NCBI GenBank assembly: GCA_028818855.1
Contig: JAPPMY010000091.1
Coordinates: forward strand, 1-56,816
Length of the DNA stretch: 56,816 bases
Reading direction: 5' to 3'
Origin: Rhodospirillales bacterium
Lineage (GTDB): Bacteria > Pseudomonadota > Alphaproteobacteria > UBA828
Of this stretch, positions 1 through 8,423 are shown in pieces. Position 1 is the stretch's first letter; every line of letters begins with the position of its first letter. The notes below the pieces were generated by a model, which was given only the letters and a program-made list of their open reading frames with translations, was not told the origin of the DNA and made no database searches. The position numbers and the translations under genes were made by a program.

Positions 1-549
1 GGCTCGCCCTACGCCATCGCCTGCGGCTTCGCCTGCGGCGCGGCGGTCTCGTTCACGCCCTTCATCGGCTTTCACTTCATCCTGGCTGCGGTGCTCGCCT
101 GGGCGCTGCGCGGCAACGTCATCGCGTCCGCCATCGGCACGGCGGTCGGCAATCCGTGGACCTTCCCCTTCATCTGGGCTGGCATCATGTGGATCGGAAC
201 CTGGATCCTCGGCTACGAGCGCGGGCAGGAGCTGCCTGCGGAGCTCACCTTCGGCGCCATATTCGAGCAGCCGGGGACGGTGCTCCTGCCCATGCTGGTG
301 GGCGGCCTGCCGACGGGGGTGATCGTCTGGCTCCTGATCTTCTTCCCGATCCGCCGGGTGGTGGCCAACTACCAGCACCACCGTCAGGCGAAGCGTCTGC
401 GCCGGCGCCGCGTGCTCGACGAGGAGCGCCGCGCGAGGGAGGGTCAGGCCGAGAAGGCGGAAGACGACATCTCCATCCCCGACGCCGCCGAGCCGGTCGC
501 AGCGAACGTGACCCACCTCGACCAGGTGATGGTGGACCGCGGCCGCTGA
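1..549 (+). CDS. DUF2062 family membrane protein (5' end outside window)
   Basis: The reading frame is open from the first base, so the N-terminus lies outside the window. The visible 182 residues start with a segment rich in Gly, Ala and Phe ([19 protein letters not shown]), then NPWTFPFIW, then further hydrophobic stretches. A basic, charged tail follows the last membrane segment (residues after [15 protein letters not shown]). The 'FTPF.GFH' and 'NPWT.P' signatures are typical of DUF2062 proteins, small inner-membrane proteins with no settled biochemical role. In alphaproteobacteria they are often encoded just before acpS-lepB-rnc-era, as here. An internal GTG at 91 is unlikely to be the true start because the conserved region begins upstream of it. 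Confidence 0.85.
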   Translation, partial: GSPYAIACGFACGAAVSFTPFIGFHFILAAVLAWALRGNVIASAIGTAVGNPWTFPFIWAGIMWIGTWILGYERGQELPAELTFGAIFEQPGTVLLPMLVGGLPTGVIVWLLIFFPIRRVVANYQHHRQAKRLRRRRVLDEERRAREGQAEKAEDDISIPDAAEPVAANVTHLDQVMVDRGR

Positions 550-637
550 TGGCGCACATGGGGCGGTGCGAGCGGCGCTCTGGAGCGGTACGTGCGCCTG
601 TACCATGAGCGCTGCGACGGAGCCGCAGGGGTGGCCG

Positions 638-1042
638 ATGATCGTTGGCCTCGGCACCGACATCGTCGACATCCGGCGGATCGCGGCCACGCTCGACCGC
701 TTCGGTGCGCGCTTCACGCAGCGCGTCTTCACCCCGGCGGAGCGCGCCCGCGCCGAGCGCCGCCTGCGGCCGGAGGAGACCTATGCGCGGCGCTTCGCCG
801 CCAAGGAAGCCTGCGCCAAGGCGCTCGGCACGGGCTTACGCAACGGCGTCTTCTGGCGCGACATGGCGGTGGTCAACCTGCCCTCGGGCCAGCCGACCAT
901 CGAGCTCAGCGGCGGCGCGCTCAAGCGCTTGCAATCGATCACGCCTTCGGGCATGAGGTGCCGCATCGACGTGACGTTGACCGATGAGCCGCCCATCGCC
1001 CAGGCCATCGTGGTAATCACGGCAATCCCCGCAACAGACTGA
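638..1042 (+). CDS. acpS: Holo-[acyl-carrier-protein] synthase
   Basis: Transfers 4'-phosphopantetheine from CoA to the serine of apo-acyl carrier protein in the cytoplasm, which activates fatty-acid synthesis. The 134-residue product has the family length. It starts with the AcpS N-terminus [15 protein letters not shown], where the Asp of GTDI is a metal ligand, and has [16 protein letters not shown] near residue 55, carrying the conserved Glu-Ala and Lys. I chose ATG 638 because the conserved N-terminus begins exactly there and AGGGG lies about 8 nt upstream. An upstream frame from 566 would add a tail unlike AcpS. Followed after 59 nt by lepB, the usual order. Confidence 0.95.
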   Translation: MIVGLGTDIVDIRRIAATLDRFGARFTQRVFTPAERARAERRLRPEETYARRFAAKEACAKALGTGLRNGVFWRDMAVVNLPSGQPTIELSGGALKRLQSITPSGMRCRIDVTLTDEPPIAQAIVVITAIPATD

Positions 1043-1101
1043 CGGCACGCAGGTCAGCAGGCGGCGTGGGCCGCGATCAGCCGGAGTCGAACCGACCGCA
1101 C

Positions 1102-1869
1102 ATGTGGCGCGCCAAGACTGAAGACAAGGGCTCGGCCAAGAAGAAGTCCAGCGGCCTGTGGGACACGGTCCGGACCCTGATCTATGCGGTGATCGCAGCC
1201 CTGGTCGTGCGCACGGTCGCCATCGAGCCCTTCAACATCCCGTCGGGCTCGATGATCCCGACGCTGCTGGTGGGCGACTACCTGTTCGTCTCCAAGTACG
1301 CCTACGGCTACAGCAAGTACTCGCTGCCCTGGAGCATCGACCTCTTCGACGGGCGCATCATCGACAGCCCGCCCGAGCGCGGCGACGTCGCCGTCTTCAA
1401 GCTGCCGCGCGACAACGAGACCGACTACATCAAGCGGATCGTGGGCCTGCCGGGCGACCGCATCCAGGTCCTCAAGGGCGTGCTCCACATCAACGGCACA
1501 CCGGTCGAGCGCGAGCGCGTCGACGACTTCAGCTATGCGGACCGCTACGGCCGCGAGCGGGTGCTGCGCCAGTATCGCGAGACGCTGCCCAACGGCGTCA
1601 CCTACATGACCCTCGACGCGAGCCCGACCGGCGGCCTCGACAACACGCAGATCTACACCGTGCCGCCCGATCACTACTTCGCCATGGGCGACAACCGCGA
1701 CAACTCGCTCGACAGCCGCGTGCCGTCGGTCGGGTATATCCCGTCGCAGAACCTCGTCGGCCGGGCCGAGTTCATCTTCCACTCGCTGGCCGACGGAGCC
1801 AGCATCGGGGAAGTCTGGAACTGGCCGGACGCAACGCGCGGCGAGAGGATATTCAAGGCAGTCGACTAG
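1102..1869 (+). CDS. lepB: Signal peptidase I
   Basis: Membrane serine protease (family S26) that cleaves Sec and Tat signal peptides at the periplasmic face. The 255-residue protein has a positively charged N-terminus and one transmembrane segment (TLIYAVIAALVVRTVAI). Then come the catalytic Ser in PSGSMIPTL (box B), the catalytic Lys region RGDVAVFKLPRD..DYIKRIVGLPGD (boxes C/D) and the late box GDNRDNSLDSR (box E). ATG 1102 gives a short cytoplasmic N-terminus. GTG 1066, in the same frame, would add 12 residues and cannot be excluded. Part of acpS-lepB-rnc-era, so it is probably cotranscribed with rnc. Confidence 0.95.
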   Translation: MWRAKTEDKGSAKKKSSGLWDTVRTLIYAVIAALVVRTVAIEPFNIPSGSMIPTLLVGDYLFVSKYAYGYSKYSLPWSIDLFDGRIIDSPPERGDVAVFKLPRDNETDYIKRIVGLPGDRIQVLKGVLHINGTPVERERVDDFSYADRYGRERVLRQYRETLPNGVTYMTLDASPTGGLDNTQIYTVPPDHYFAMGDNRDNSLDSRVPSVGYIPSQNLVGRAEFIFHSLADGASIGEVWNWPDATRGERIFKAVD

Positions 1870-1925
1870 CGCCCGAGGGCGCGGCGGCCCCGCCGGCCGG
1901 GGCGGACGCCGCGACGGCGGAGACC

Positions 1926-2597
1926 CTGGAGGCCGCGCTCGGCCACCGCTTCGCTAGCCCGGCACTGCTTGCGCGCGCGCTTCGCCACCCGAGCGCAGGC
2001 TCGCAGGGCGGCAGCAACCAGCGCCTGGAGTTCCTGGGCGACCGCGTGCTCGGCATGGTCGTGGCGGCGATGCTCTACGAGGCGTTTCCGCACGAGGCCG
2101 AAGGCGCCCTCTCCCAGCGATATGCGGCGCTGGTCCGCCGCGAGGCGCTGGCGGACGTGGCGCGCGCGCTCTCGCTCGGCCCGCAGCTCGCAATGGGGCG
2201 CGGCGAGGTCGAGGGCGGCGGGCGCGACAACCCGGCCAACCTCGCGGATGCCTGCGAGGCGGTGATCGGCGCGCTCTATATCGACGGCGGGCTCGGCGCT
2301 GCGGAACGCTTCATCCGCCGCCGCTGGGCGCCGGCGATGGCAGCCGATCCCGAGCCTCCGCGCGACGCCAAGACGCGGCTCCAGGAATGGACGCAGGCCA
2401 GAGCGCTCGGGCTGCCCGCCTACCGCACGCTGTCGGCAAGCGGGCCCGCCCACGCGCCCCTCTTCGAGGTCGAGGCGGACGTCCCCGGCCTCGGCAGGGC
2501 GGTGGCCACCGGCGCCAGCAAGCGCGCCGCGGAGCAAGGGGCCGCCGGCGCGCTGCTCGCGCAGATTGCCCGCAACGCCGGCCGCGGCGATGGCTGA
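1926..2597 (+). CDS. rnc: Ribonuclease III (non-canonical start, probably CTG)
   Basis: Double-strand-specific endoribonuclease acting on rRNA precursors and some mRNAs. Visible are GHRFASPALLARALRHPS, the signature RLEFLGDRVL with catalytic Glu and Asp, DACEAVIGALYIDGG with the second acidic pair, and a C-terminal dsRNA-binding domain (DAKTRLQEWTQ... to GASKRAAEQGAA). The frame has no ATG, GTG or TTG for a long way upstream of the conserved N-terminus. The first canonical start inside the gene (ATG 2055) falls after the catalytic signature begins. CTG 1926 gives a 223-residue protein of normal RNase III length, with GGCGGAG just upstream. ATT 1851 (248 residues) is the alternative. Function is certain; the start is a judgement. 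Confidence 0.9.
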   Translation: MEAALGHRFASPALLARALRHPSAGSQGGSNQRLEFLGDRVLGMVVAAMLYEAFPHEAEGALSQRYAALVRREALADVARALSLGPQLAMGRGEVEGGGRDNPANLADACEAVIGALYIDGGLGAAERFIRRRWAPAMAADPEPPRDAKTRLQEWTQARALGLPAYRTLSASGPAHAPLFEVEADVPGLGRAVATGASKRAAEQGAAGALLAQIARNAGRGDG

Positions 2598-3492
2598 GGG
2601 CGGCACCCGGGCAGGCTTCGTCGCCGTGCTGGGGGCGCCCAACGTCGGCAAGTCGACCCTGGTCAACCGGCTGGTGGGCGCCAAGGTCGCGATCGTCTCA
2701 CCCAAGGTCCAGACCACGCGGAGCCGCCTGCGGGGGATCCGTGTGCTGGACGAGGTCCAGCTCGTCTTCGTCGACACGCCCGGTATCTTCGCCGCCAGGC
2801 ACCGCTTCGAGCGCGCCATGGTCCACGCGGCCTGGAGCGGGGCGAGCGATGCCGATGCCATCCTGCTGCTGGTTGATGCGAAGCGGGGGCTCACGGGCGA
2901 GACCAGGGCGATCATCGAGAGGCTCCGGGAGACCGGGCGCGAGACCCTGGTCGCGCTCAACAAGATCGACCTGGTGCCGCGCCACCGGCTGCTGCCGCTC
3001 GCCGCAGCGGTGCAGGAGAGCGGGCTTTCGGCGGAGATCTTCATGGTGTCCGCACTTGACGGCGACGGCGTGGACGACCTGCTGGACGTGCTTAGGGCGC
3101 GGATGCCGCCGGGCCCCTGGCTCTATCCCGAAGACCAGCTCACCGACATATCGGAGCGCCTGCTGGCGGCCGAGATCACGCGGGAGCAGCTCTTCCTGCA
3201 GCTCCGCCAGGAGCTGCCCTACGCGGTCGCGGTGGAGACCGAGGGCTGGAGCAGCGGGCGCGGCGGGGCGGTCAGGGTCGAGCAGGTGATCTACGTGCAG
3301 CGCGAGACGCACAAGGGGATGGTGCTCGGCCGGGGCGGGCAGCGGATCAAGGCCATCGGCACGGCCGCGCGCGCCGAGCTTGCGCAGATCCTGGGCTGCC
3401 CCGTCGATCTCAAGCTCTTCGTGAAGGTGCGCCAACGCTGGCTGGAGGACCCCGAGCGCTACCGCGACATCGGCCTCGAATACGATGTGTGA
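2590..3492 (+). CDS. era: GTPase Era
   Basis: Essential Ras-like GTPase that binds the 3' end of 16S rRNA and assists 30S maturation. In 300 residues: P-loop GAPNVGKST (residues 15-23), switch II DTPG, the G4 motif NKID, and a C-terminal KH domain (HKGMVLGRGGQRIKAIG ... VDLKLFVKVRQRW). ATG 2590 overlaps the rnc stop (2595-2597) by 8 nt, which suggests translational coupling. An in-frame TTG at 2566 is a weaker option. recO, which commonly follows era in alphaproteobacteria, is not here; a transporter gene follows instead. Confidence 0.96.
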   Translation: MAEGGTRAGFVAVLGAPNVGKSTLVNRLVGAKVAIVSPKVQTTRSRLRGIRVLDEVQLVFVDTPGIFAARHRFERAMVHAAWSGASDADAILLLVDAKRGLTGETRAIIERLRETGRETLVALNKIDLVPRHRLLPLAAAVQESGLSAEIFMVSALDGDGVDDLLDVLRARMPPGPWLYPEDQLTDISERLLAAEITREQLFLQLRQELPYAVAVETEGWSSGRGGAVRVEQVIYVQRETHKGMVLGRGGQRIKAIGTAARAELAQILGCPVDLKLFVKVRQRWLEDPERYRDIGLEYDV

Positions 3493-3585
3493 CGTCGCCC
3501 GGGCACGGAGCGATACACGTCTCTTACTCCTGGCCTGCCCGTGTGGCAGAGTACGCTTCGCGCTCCGTGGCAGGGAGGGTGCGGC

Positions 3586-5343
3586 ATGACGACAGGCGGC
3601 TCCGAGCGGCCCGGCGGGGTTCGCTACGAGCCTGACGAACGGCCGCCGCCGGCGCTCGCGGGCGGGCTCGGCCTGCAGCTCGCCGTGCTCTGCATCGCCG
3701 GCGTCGCGCTGACGCCCGCGATCGTGGTCCGCGCGGCCGGCGGCTCTGAATCCTACCTCTCATGGGCGGTCTTCGGCGCGGTCCTGGTCAGCGGCATCAC
3801 CTCGGTCATCCAGGCGGTGCGCGTCGGGCGGATCGGGGCCGGCTACGTCCTCGTCATGGGCACCTCCGGTGCCTTCATCGCGATCTGCGTCGGCGCGATC
3901 GCGCAAGGCGGGCCGGCCATGCTCGCCACGCTGGTGGTGATCTCCTCGCTCTTCCAGTTCCTGCTGGCGTGGCGGCTCTCGCTGCTCCGGCGCATCCTGA
4001 CGCCCACCGTCGCCGGCACCGTCATCATGCTGATCCCCGTCACGGTGATGCCGATCGTCTTCGGCATGCTGTCTCACGTGCCGGCGGAGACGCCGGCGCT
4101 GGCGGCGCCGCTGTCCGCGCTGGTGACCATCCTCGTCATGTGCGGCATCTCGCTGAAGGCGACCGGCGTGCTGCGCCTCTGGGCGCCTGTCGTCGGCATC
4201 GTCGCCGGCTGCGGCGTGGCTGGCTACTTCGGCATCTACGATGTCGCCAGCATCGGCGCGGCATCGTGGGTCGGCCTGCCGCAAGGCGAATGGCCGGGCT
4301 TCGACCTCGACTTCGGGCCCGTCTTCTGGGGCCTGCTGCCGGCCTTCGTGTTCGTGACGCTGGTCGGCGCCATCGAGACGGTGGGCGATGGCGTCGCCAT
4401 CCAGCGGGTCTCCTGGCGGAAGCCGCGCGCGGTGGATTTCCGCGCGGTGCAGGGCGCGGTGAGCGCCGACGGCGTGGGCAATCTCTTCTCCGGCCTGATG
4501 GGGACGGTGCCCAACACGACCTACTCGACGAGCATATCGGTCACCGCGCTCACGGGCGTCGGCGCCCGCAGCGTGGGCGTGGCGCTCGGCATCTCCTTCG
4601 TCGTCGTGGCGTTCGTTCCGAAGGCGCTCGCCGTGGTGCTGGCGATTCCGGGCCCGGTGGCGGCGGCCTACATCACCGTGCTGCTGGGGCTGCTCTTCGT
4701 GGTCGGCATGCGGGTCGTCGTGCAGGACGGCATCGACTACCGCAAGGGCCTGATCGCCGGCGTGTCGTTCTGGGTCGGGGTCGGCTTCCAGAACGGCGTG
4801 ATCTTCCCCGAGCATGTCGCGGGCATCGCCGGCGGGCTCCTGGAGAACGGCATGACGGCGGGCGGCATGACCGCGATCCTGCTCACGCTCTTCGTGGAAC
4901 TGACGGCGCCCCGCCGGCGGCGCATCCAGACGCCGTTCGAGGTCGCGTCCCTGCCGCAGATCAGGGAGTTCCTGCAGACCTTCGCGTCGCGCAGCGGCTG
5001 GGGCGAGGCGATGGCGCACCGACTCGACGCCGCCGCCGAGGAGGCGATCCTGACCCTGCTCCGCCACGACGAGGAGGAAGAGGAAGAGGCCGGTGAGACG
5101 CGCAGCAAGCGGCGCCTGCTGCTCACCGCCCACAAGGAGGCCGGCGGCGCGGTGCTGGAGTTCATCGCAGCGCCCGGCGAGGAAAACCTGGAGGACCGGA
5201 TGGCGGTGGTCGGCGAGGCCTCCGACGATGCGCCGGAACGGGAGGTCTCGCTACGTCTGCTGCGCCACCTCGCCTCCTCGGTCCACCACCAGCAGTATCA
5301 CGACACGGATATCGTCACGATCCGCGTGGATGCACGGGCGTAG
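3586..5343 (+). CDS. NCS2-family nucleobase permease with ATPase-like C-terminal extension
   Basis: Predicted nucleobase:cation symporter of the xanthine/uracil permease family in the inner membrane. Residues up to about 440 are a run of hydrophobic helices. They include the NCS2 hallmark GAIETVGDGVAIQRVSWRKP (the conserved Glu of the substrate site) and a GLMGTVPNTTYSTSISV stretch. About 140 further residues are soluble and resemble a degenerate SpoIIAB/RsbW-type ATPase fold: an AAEEAILTLLRHD helix, a strand ending in EFIAAPGEENLEDRM, then EVSLRLLRHLASSVHH and a closing VTIRVD strand. The Asn of the N-box and the D-x-G loop are missing, so ATP use is doubtful. Start ATG 3586 has AGGGAGGGT upstream. 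The specific substrate is unknown. Confidence 0.85.
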   Translation: MTTGGSERPGGVRYEPDERPPPALAGGLGLQLAVLCIAGVALTPAIVVRAAGGSESYLSWAVFGAVLVSGITSVIQAVRVGRIGAGYVLVMGTSGAFIAICVGAIAQGGPAMLATLVVISSLFQFLLAWRLSLLRRILTPTVAGTVIMLIPVTVMPIVFGMLSHVPAETPALAAPLSALVTILVMCGISLKATGVLRLWAPVVGIVAGCGVAGYFGIYDVASIGAASWVGLPQGEWPGFDLDFGPVFWGLLPAFVFVTLVGAIETVGDGVAIQRVSWRKPRAVDFRAVQGAVSADGVGNLFSGLMGTVPNTTYSTSISVTALTGVGARSVGVALGISFVVVAFVPKALAVVLAIPGPVAAAYITVLLGLLFVVGMRVVVQDGIDYRKGLIAGVSFWVGVGFQNGVIFPEHVAGIAGGLLENGMTAGGMTAILLTLFVELTAPRRRRIQTPFEVASLPQIREFLQTFASRSGWGEAMAHRLDAAAEEAILTLLRHDEEEEEEAGETRSKRRLLLTAHKEAGGAVLEFIAAPGEENLEDRMAVVGEASDDAPEREVSLRLLRHLASSVHHQQYHDTDIVTIRVDARA

Positions 5344-5358
5344 GGTCGCGGCCGACGC

Positions 5359-6186
5359 TCAGCCGAGGAACCCGTCGACCAGGCGGTTGAAGCGCTCCGG
5401 GTTCTCCATGAACATGAAGTGGTTGCCGCCGTCGGCCTCCTCGAAGATCTCGAGCTGCGAGCCCGCGATCTGGCGCTGCATCCATTCCTGCGAGCGCCAG
5501 TCGATCAGGCTCGCGCGGCCGCCGACGATAAGCGTCGGCAGCGTGATGCGGGGGATCAGGTCGCGCCAGTCCTGCGTCGCGTGGTTGAGCAGGAGCGAGG
5601 CCGCGTGGCGGCGCGGCATCTTGCGGTTCTGCTCGATGACCCAGGCCACGCGCTCGGCCGGGAAGCCGCCCGTGAACATGCTGCTGATGAAGCCCTTCGT
5701 GGTGCCCACGCCGTCTGCGCCGGCAAGGGCGGCGATGGTCTCGTAGAGGCTCGTGCCGTCGAAGATCGCGCCGGCGTCCTGCTTCTCCTGCTCGGACCAC
5801 TCGCTCCGCGCGGTGATGGCCGGCATCTGGTCGACGAGGACGAGCCGCTCCAGCCCCGCTTCACCGAAGAGGTCGATGTAGCACCAGATTACCGAGCACC
5901 CCATGGAGTGGCCGAGCAGGCTCACCCGCTCGAGGCCGAGCGCCTCGATGGCGCCGCGCACGTCCATCGCAAGGCGCTGGATCTTGTAGCCGTGCTCGGG
6001 CTTGTCGGACTCGCCGTGGCCGCGCATGTCGAAGGCGATGACCCTGCGCCCGGCGGAAAGCCCTTCGAGCTGCGCCTCGAACTGCGCGGCGGTCTGCGAC
6101 CAGCCGGGGATCATGACCAGGGGCGCGCCGCTGCCGCGCTCCACGTAGTTGAGGCGGACCCCGTCGTTCGTCGTGATGTGCGGCAT
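5359..6186 (-). CDS. Alpha/beta hydrolase
   Basis: Alpha/beta-hydrolase-fold enzyme of 275 residues, cytoplasmic (no signal peptide). Visible are the oxyanion region VMIPGWSQT, the strand RVIAFDMRGHGESDKP, the nucleophile elbow GHSMGC (Ser) and the late His in GGNHFMFMENPE. The acid residue is probably the Asp in SLIDW. Overall it resembles the esterase/haloperoxidase/epoxide-hydrolase-like group, and the substrate cannot be told from sequence. ATG 6186 was chosen over an upstream in-frame start at 6225 because GGAGGAGACGG lies just upstream. It is convergent with the NCS2 permease gene and 35 nt downstream of the MFS gene, so it may be cotranscribed with that carrier. Confidence 0.85.
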   Translation of the reverse strand: MPHITTNDGVRLNYVERGSGAPLVMIPGWSQTAAQFEAQLEGLSAGRRVIAFDMRGHGESDKPEHGYKIQRLAMDVRGAIEALGLERVSLLGHSMGCSVIWCYIDLFGEAGLERLVLVDQMPAITARSEWSEQEKQDAGAIFDGTSLYETIAALAGADGVGTTKGFISSMFTGGFPAERVAWVIEQNRKMPRRHAASLLLNHATQDWRDLIPRITLPTLIVGGRASLIDWRSQEWMQRQIAGSQLEIFEEADGGNHFMFMENPERFNRLVDGFLG

Positions 6187-6221
6187 GGTTCCGTCTCCTC
6201 CCTGTTCAGCCGGCCTGCCTC

Positions 6222-7427
6222 TCAAGCCGCCCGCCTCGCCGATGCGCCGAGCCTGTCACGGCGGGGAAGACCCGCGTAGAACGCCGCGCCCACGAACGCG
6301 AGAATGGCGATCAGGATAACGGCCGTGCCGTAGTGCTGATCGGCGTCGTAGATCGCGCCCGCAGTGAACGGCCCAAGCAGGCCGCCGAAGCCGTAGGCGA
6401 GGGCGATGCGGCCGAAGACCCGCGGCAGTGCCGCCGTACCGTAGTAGCCCGCGACGGTTATGGGGTGCGCGCTCGCAAGGACGCCGAAGGCCATGCCGAC
6501 CGCAGCGATGGCGGCGAGCCCCATGACCACGCCCGGCGCGAAGTAGAGTGCCAGCAGGAACACACCCATGACGAGACCGACGCCCACGAGCACGCGCCTG
6601 CCCGTCAGCAGATCGGTGAGCCAGCCGCCCACCAGGGCGCCCGCCACGTAGCCTGCGCTGCTCAGCATCGGCGCGAACTGCGTCTCGCCCGCCGACGCGC
6701 CCCACGCGGCCATCATCGTCGCCGCATGGGCGATGATCGCCAGCGCCGTGAAGGCGATGCAGAGGAAGCCCAGGAAGATCGCGATCACCACGCGCGGCCG
6801 ATCGGTCAGCAAGTCCTGGAACAATCCGACGGCGCCGGTCGCAGGCGCTTCCTTGCCGGAGAATGCGATGAGCGCGGTGCTGATCGCGGCGGCCGCAAAA
6901 ACGACCGCGGCGGTCATGCCGAAGGCCGTTGCCAGCCCCTGCGCATCGATCACGAGAGCGAGGCCGGGAGACCAGGCGATGCCGCCGGCGGCGACCGCCG
7001 ACATGTTGATGCTCATGGCGATGCTGGGTCGCACCGGCCCCTCGATGGCGGCCGCCGTCATCGCGATGAAATAGAGGATGCCGGCGGCGAAGCCGTAGAG
7101 CACGCCGTAGCCCACATAGAGGGCCGCAACGGAGTCGCCGAAGCCCACGAGTGCGAGCCCGGCTGCCGTCACCGCGCCTGTGACGAGGGTGAGCTGCGGC
7201 AGCGTGAACCAGTGCAGCAACCGGTACATCACGAAGCAGCCGACGGTCGCGGTGAAGAGGCAGAGCGACTGCGCGCCGCTCACCGTCGCGCGGTCGGCGT
7301 CGAGCTGGGCCTCCAGCGGCGCCACGAAGACGCTCCAGGCGTAGAGAATCCCGATCGAGAGGTTGATCAGGACCCCGGCAGCGAGCGGAAAGTACGGGCG
7401 CAGCGTCGCCCCCGGCCGCGTTTCCAT
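6222..7427 (-). CDS. MFS transporter, OFA (oxalate/formate antiporter-like) type
   Basis: Twelve-helix major facilitator of 401 residues. The opening helix GVLINLSIGILYAWSVFVAPLE and the following DRATVSGAQSLCLFTATVGC match the OFA family, whose members exchange small carboxylates such as oxalate and formate. There is a central cytoplasmic loop (SGKEAPATGAVGLFQDLLTDRPR) between helices 6 and 7, and a second half with GALVGGWLTDLLTGRR. The adjacent alpha/beta hydrolase gene follows after 35 nt. Substrate unknown; a small organic acid is the family expectation. Confidence 0.85.
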   Translation of the reverse strand: METRPGATLRPYFPLAAGVLINLSIGILYAWSVFVAPLEAQLDADRATVSGAQSLCLFTATVGCFVMYRLLHWFTLPQLTLVTGAVTAAGLALVGFGDSVAALYVGYGVLYGFAAGILYFIAMTAAAIEGPVRPSIAMSINMSAVAAGGIAWSPGLALVIDAQGLATAFGMTAAVVFAAAAISTALIAFSGKEAPATGAVGLFQDLLTDRPRVVIAIFLGFLCIAFTALAIIAHAATMMAAWGASAGETQFAPMLSSAGYVAGALVGGWLTDLLTGRRVLVGVGLVMGVFLLALYFAPGVVMGLAAIAAVGMAFGVLASAHPITVAGYYGTAALPRVFGRIALAYGFGGLLGPFTAGAIYDADQHYGTAVILIAILAFVGAAFYAGLPRRDRLGASARRAA

Positions 7428-7482
7428 CGGCGCTCCACGGTTGGATGCGCCACGGCGGCTCGATGGGTGGCGCGGGGCCAGC

Positions 7483-7926
7483 CTATGGACGGCGGTGCCC
7501 CCCGTCCAGAGGCGGGCGCTCGTCGCCCTCGTCCGCCCGCGCCTGCCGGCTGCGCCACACCACGGCGATCCAGACCGGCGCGCTCAGCACCAGGGCGGCG
7601 ACGGCGATGCCGAGCGGGCCGAAGAGGCCGGCCGGGAGCAGCGCCGCCACCGTGGCCACGCCGAGCGCCGCGCCCCCGATCCAGGCCAGGCGGGGGTGGC
7701 CGAGACGCCCCAGCCGCCGGCAGGCGAGCGCCAGCGGCAGACCGCAGACGGCCGCCACGATCAGCGACGAGGACGCCATCGCCATCGCCGTCAGCAGCTC
7801 GCCCGGCGCCACCGCGGCGGGCCCGAACCGGATCGCCGCCGACGCCACCACGCCCGCCGGCAGCCACAGCAGGGCAGCGGCCCAGAAGAGCGCGCGGGAG
7901 CCTGCAGGCGGGGGACGATCCGTCAC
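7483..7926 (-). CDS. Small hydrophobic membrane protein, unknown function
   Basis: A 147-residue protein with about four predicted membrane helices (ALFWAAALLWLPAGVVASA; LLTAMAMASSSLIVAAVCGL; LAWIGGAALGVATVAALLP; IAVAALVLSAPVWIAVVW) and a charged C-terminal tail. I do not recognise the family. It starts with GTG, ends shortly before the MFS gene, and lies 8 nt downstream of the cytochrome c gene on the same strand. That suggests cotranscription with the copper/redox genes, but no copper ligands stand out. Confidence 0.6.
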   Translation of the reverse strand: MTDRPPPAGSRALFWAAALLWLPAGVVASAAIRFGPAAVAPGELLTAMAMASSSLIVAAVCGLPLALACRRLGRLGHPRLAWIGGAALGVATVAALLPAGLFGPLGIAVAALVLSAPVWIAVVWRSRQARADEGDERPPLDGGHRRP

Positions 7927-7934
7927 GTCGGGGT

Positions 7935-8423
7935 CTACTCCCGTGGCGAGGACACGGCTTCCTGCCGGGTCAATCGCTCCTGGTGGCGGCGGATGTCTCG
8001 GGGCCAGGTGCTCTTGATGAAGGCGAGGATATCGCGGATTTCGTCGTCGCTCAGCACGTGGCCGAAGCCCGGCATGCCGCTCTCGAAATCGGCGATCCCG
8101 AGCATAGCCATCGCCTCCTCGCCGCCCAGCTTCGTGTAATCGAACAGGAGGCGATCACCGTGGTGCCAGGTGTGGCCGGTCTCGTCGTGGGGCGGCGCCG
8201 GATAGAGCCCGTCGGGGCCCATGCTGCGCCAGTCGGGCTCGCCCTCGAGATTCTTGCCGTGGCACGAGGCGCAGTGCTCGGCGTAGAGATCGGCGCCCTG
8301 CGCGAGATCGTCCGCTGCCAGCGCAGGATGACTGGCCGGCAGCCAGCCGGCGACGACCGCCGCCGCGGCGCCGATGGCCCGTCCCACCCAGCGCACGCCG
8401 CCGCCCCTAGACCCGCGCCGCAC
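7935..8423 (-). CDS. Monoheme c-type cytochrome, periplasmic
   Basis: Small electron-transfer protein (162 residues) with a positively charged N-terminus, a hydrophobic signal ([17 protein letters not shown]) and an Ala-rich cleavage site before [11 protein letters not shown]. One heme site, CASCHGK, follows the YAEHC motif, and a methionine-containing late loop ([26 protein letters not shown]) supplies the likely axial Met. The GTG start at 8423 overlaps the 3' end of the copper ATPase gene by 17 nt. A GTG a few codons further in, before GRAIGA, would give a more typical signal peptide. Probably part of the copper-responsive operon. Confidence 0.85.
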   Translation of the reverse strand: MRRGSRGGGVRWVGRAIGAAAAVVAGWLPASHPALAADDLAQGADLYAEHCASCHGKNLEGEPDWRSMGPDGLYPAPPHDETGHTWHHGDRLLFDYTKLGGEEAMAMLGIADFESGMPGFGHVLSDDEIRDILAFIKSTWPRDIRRHQERLTRQEAVSSPRE

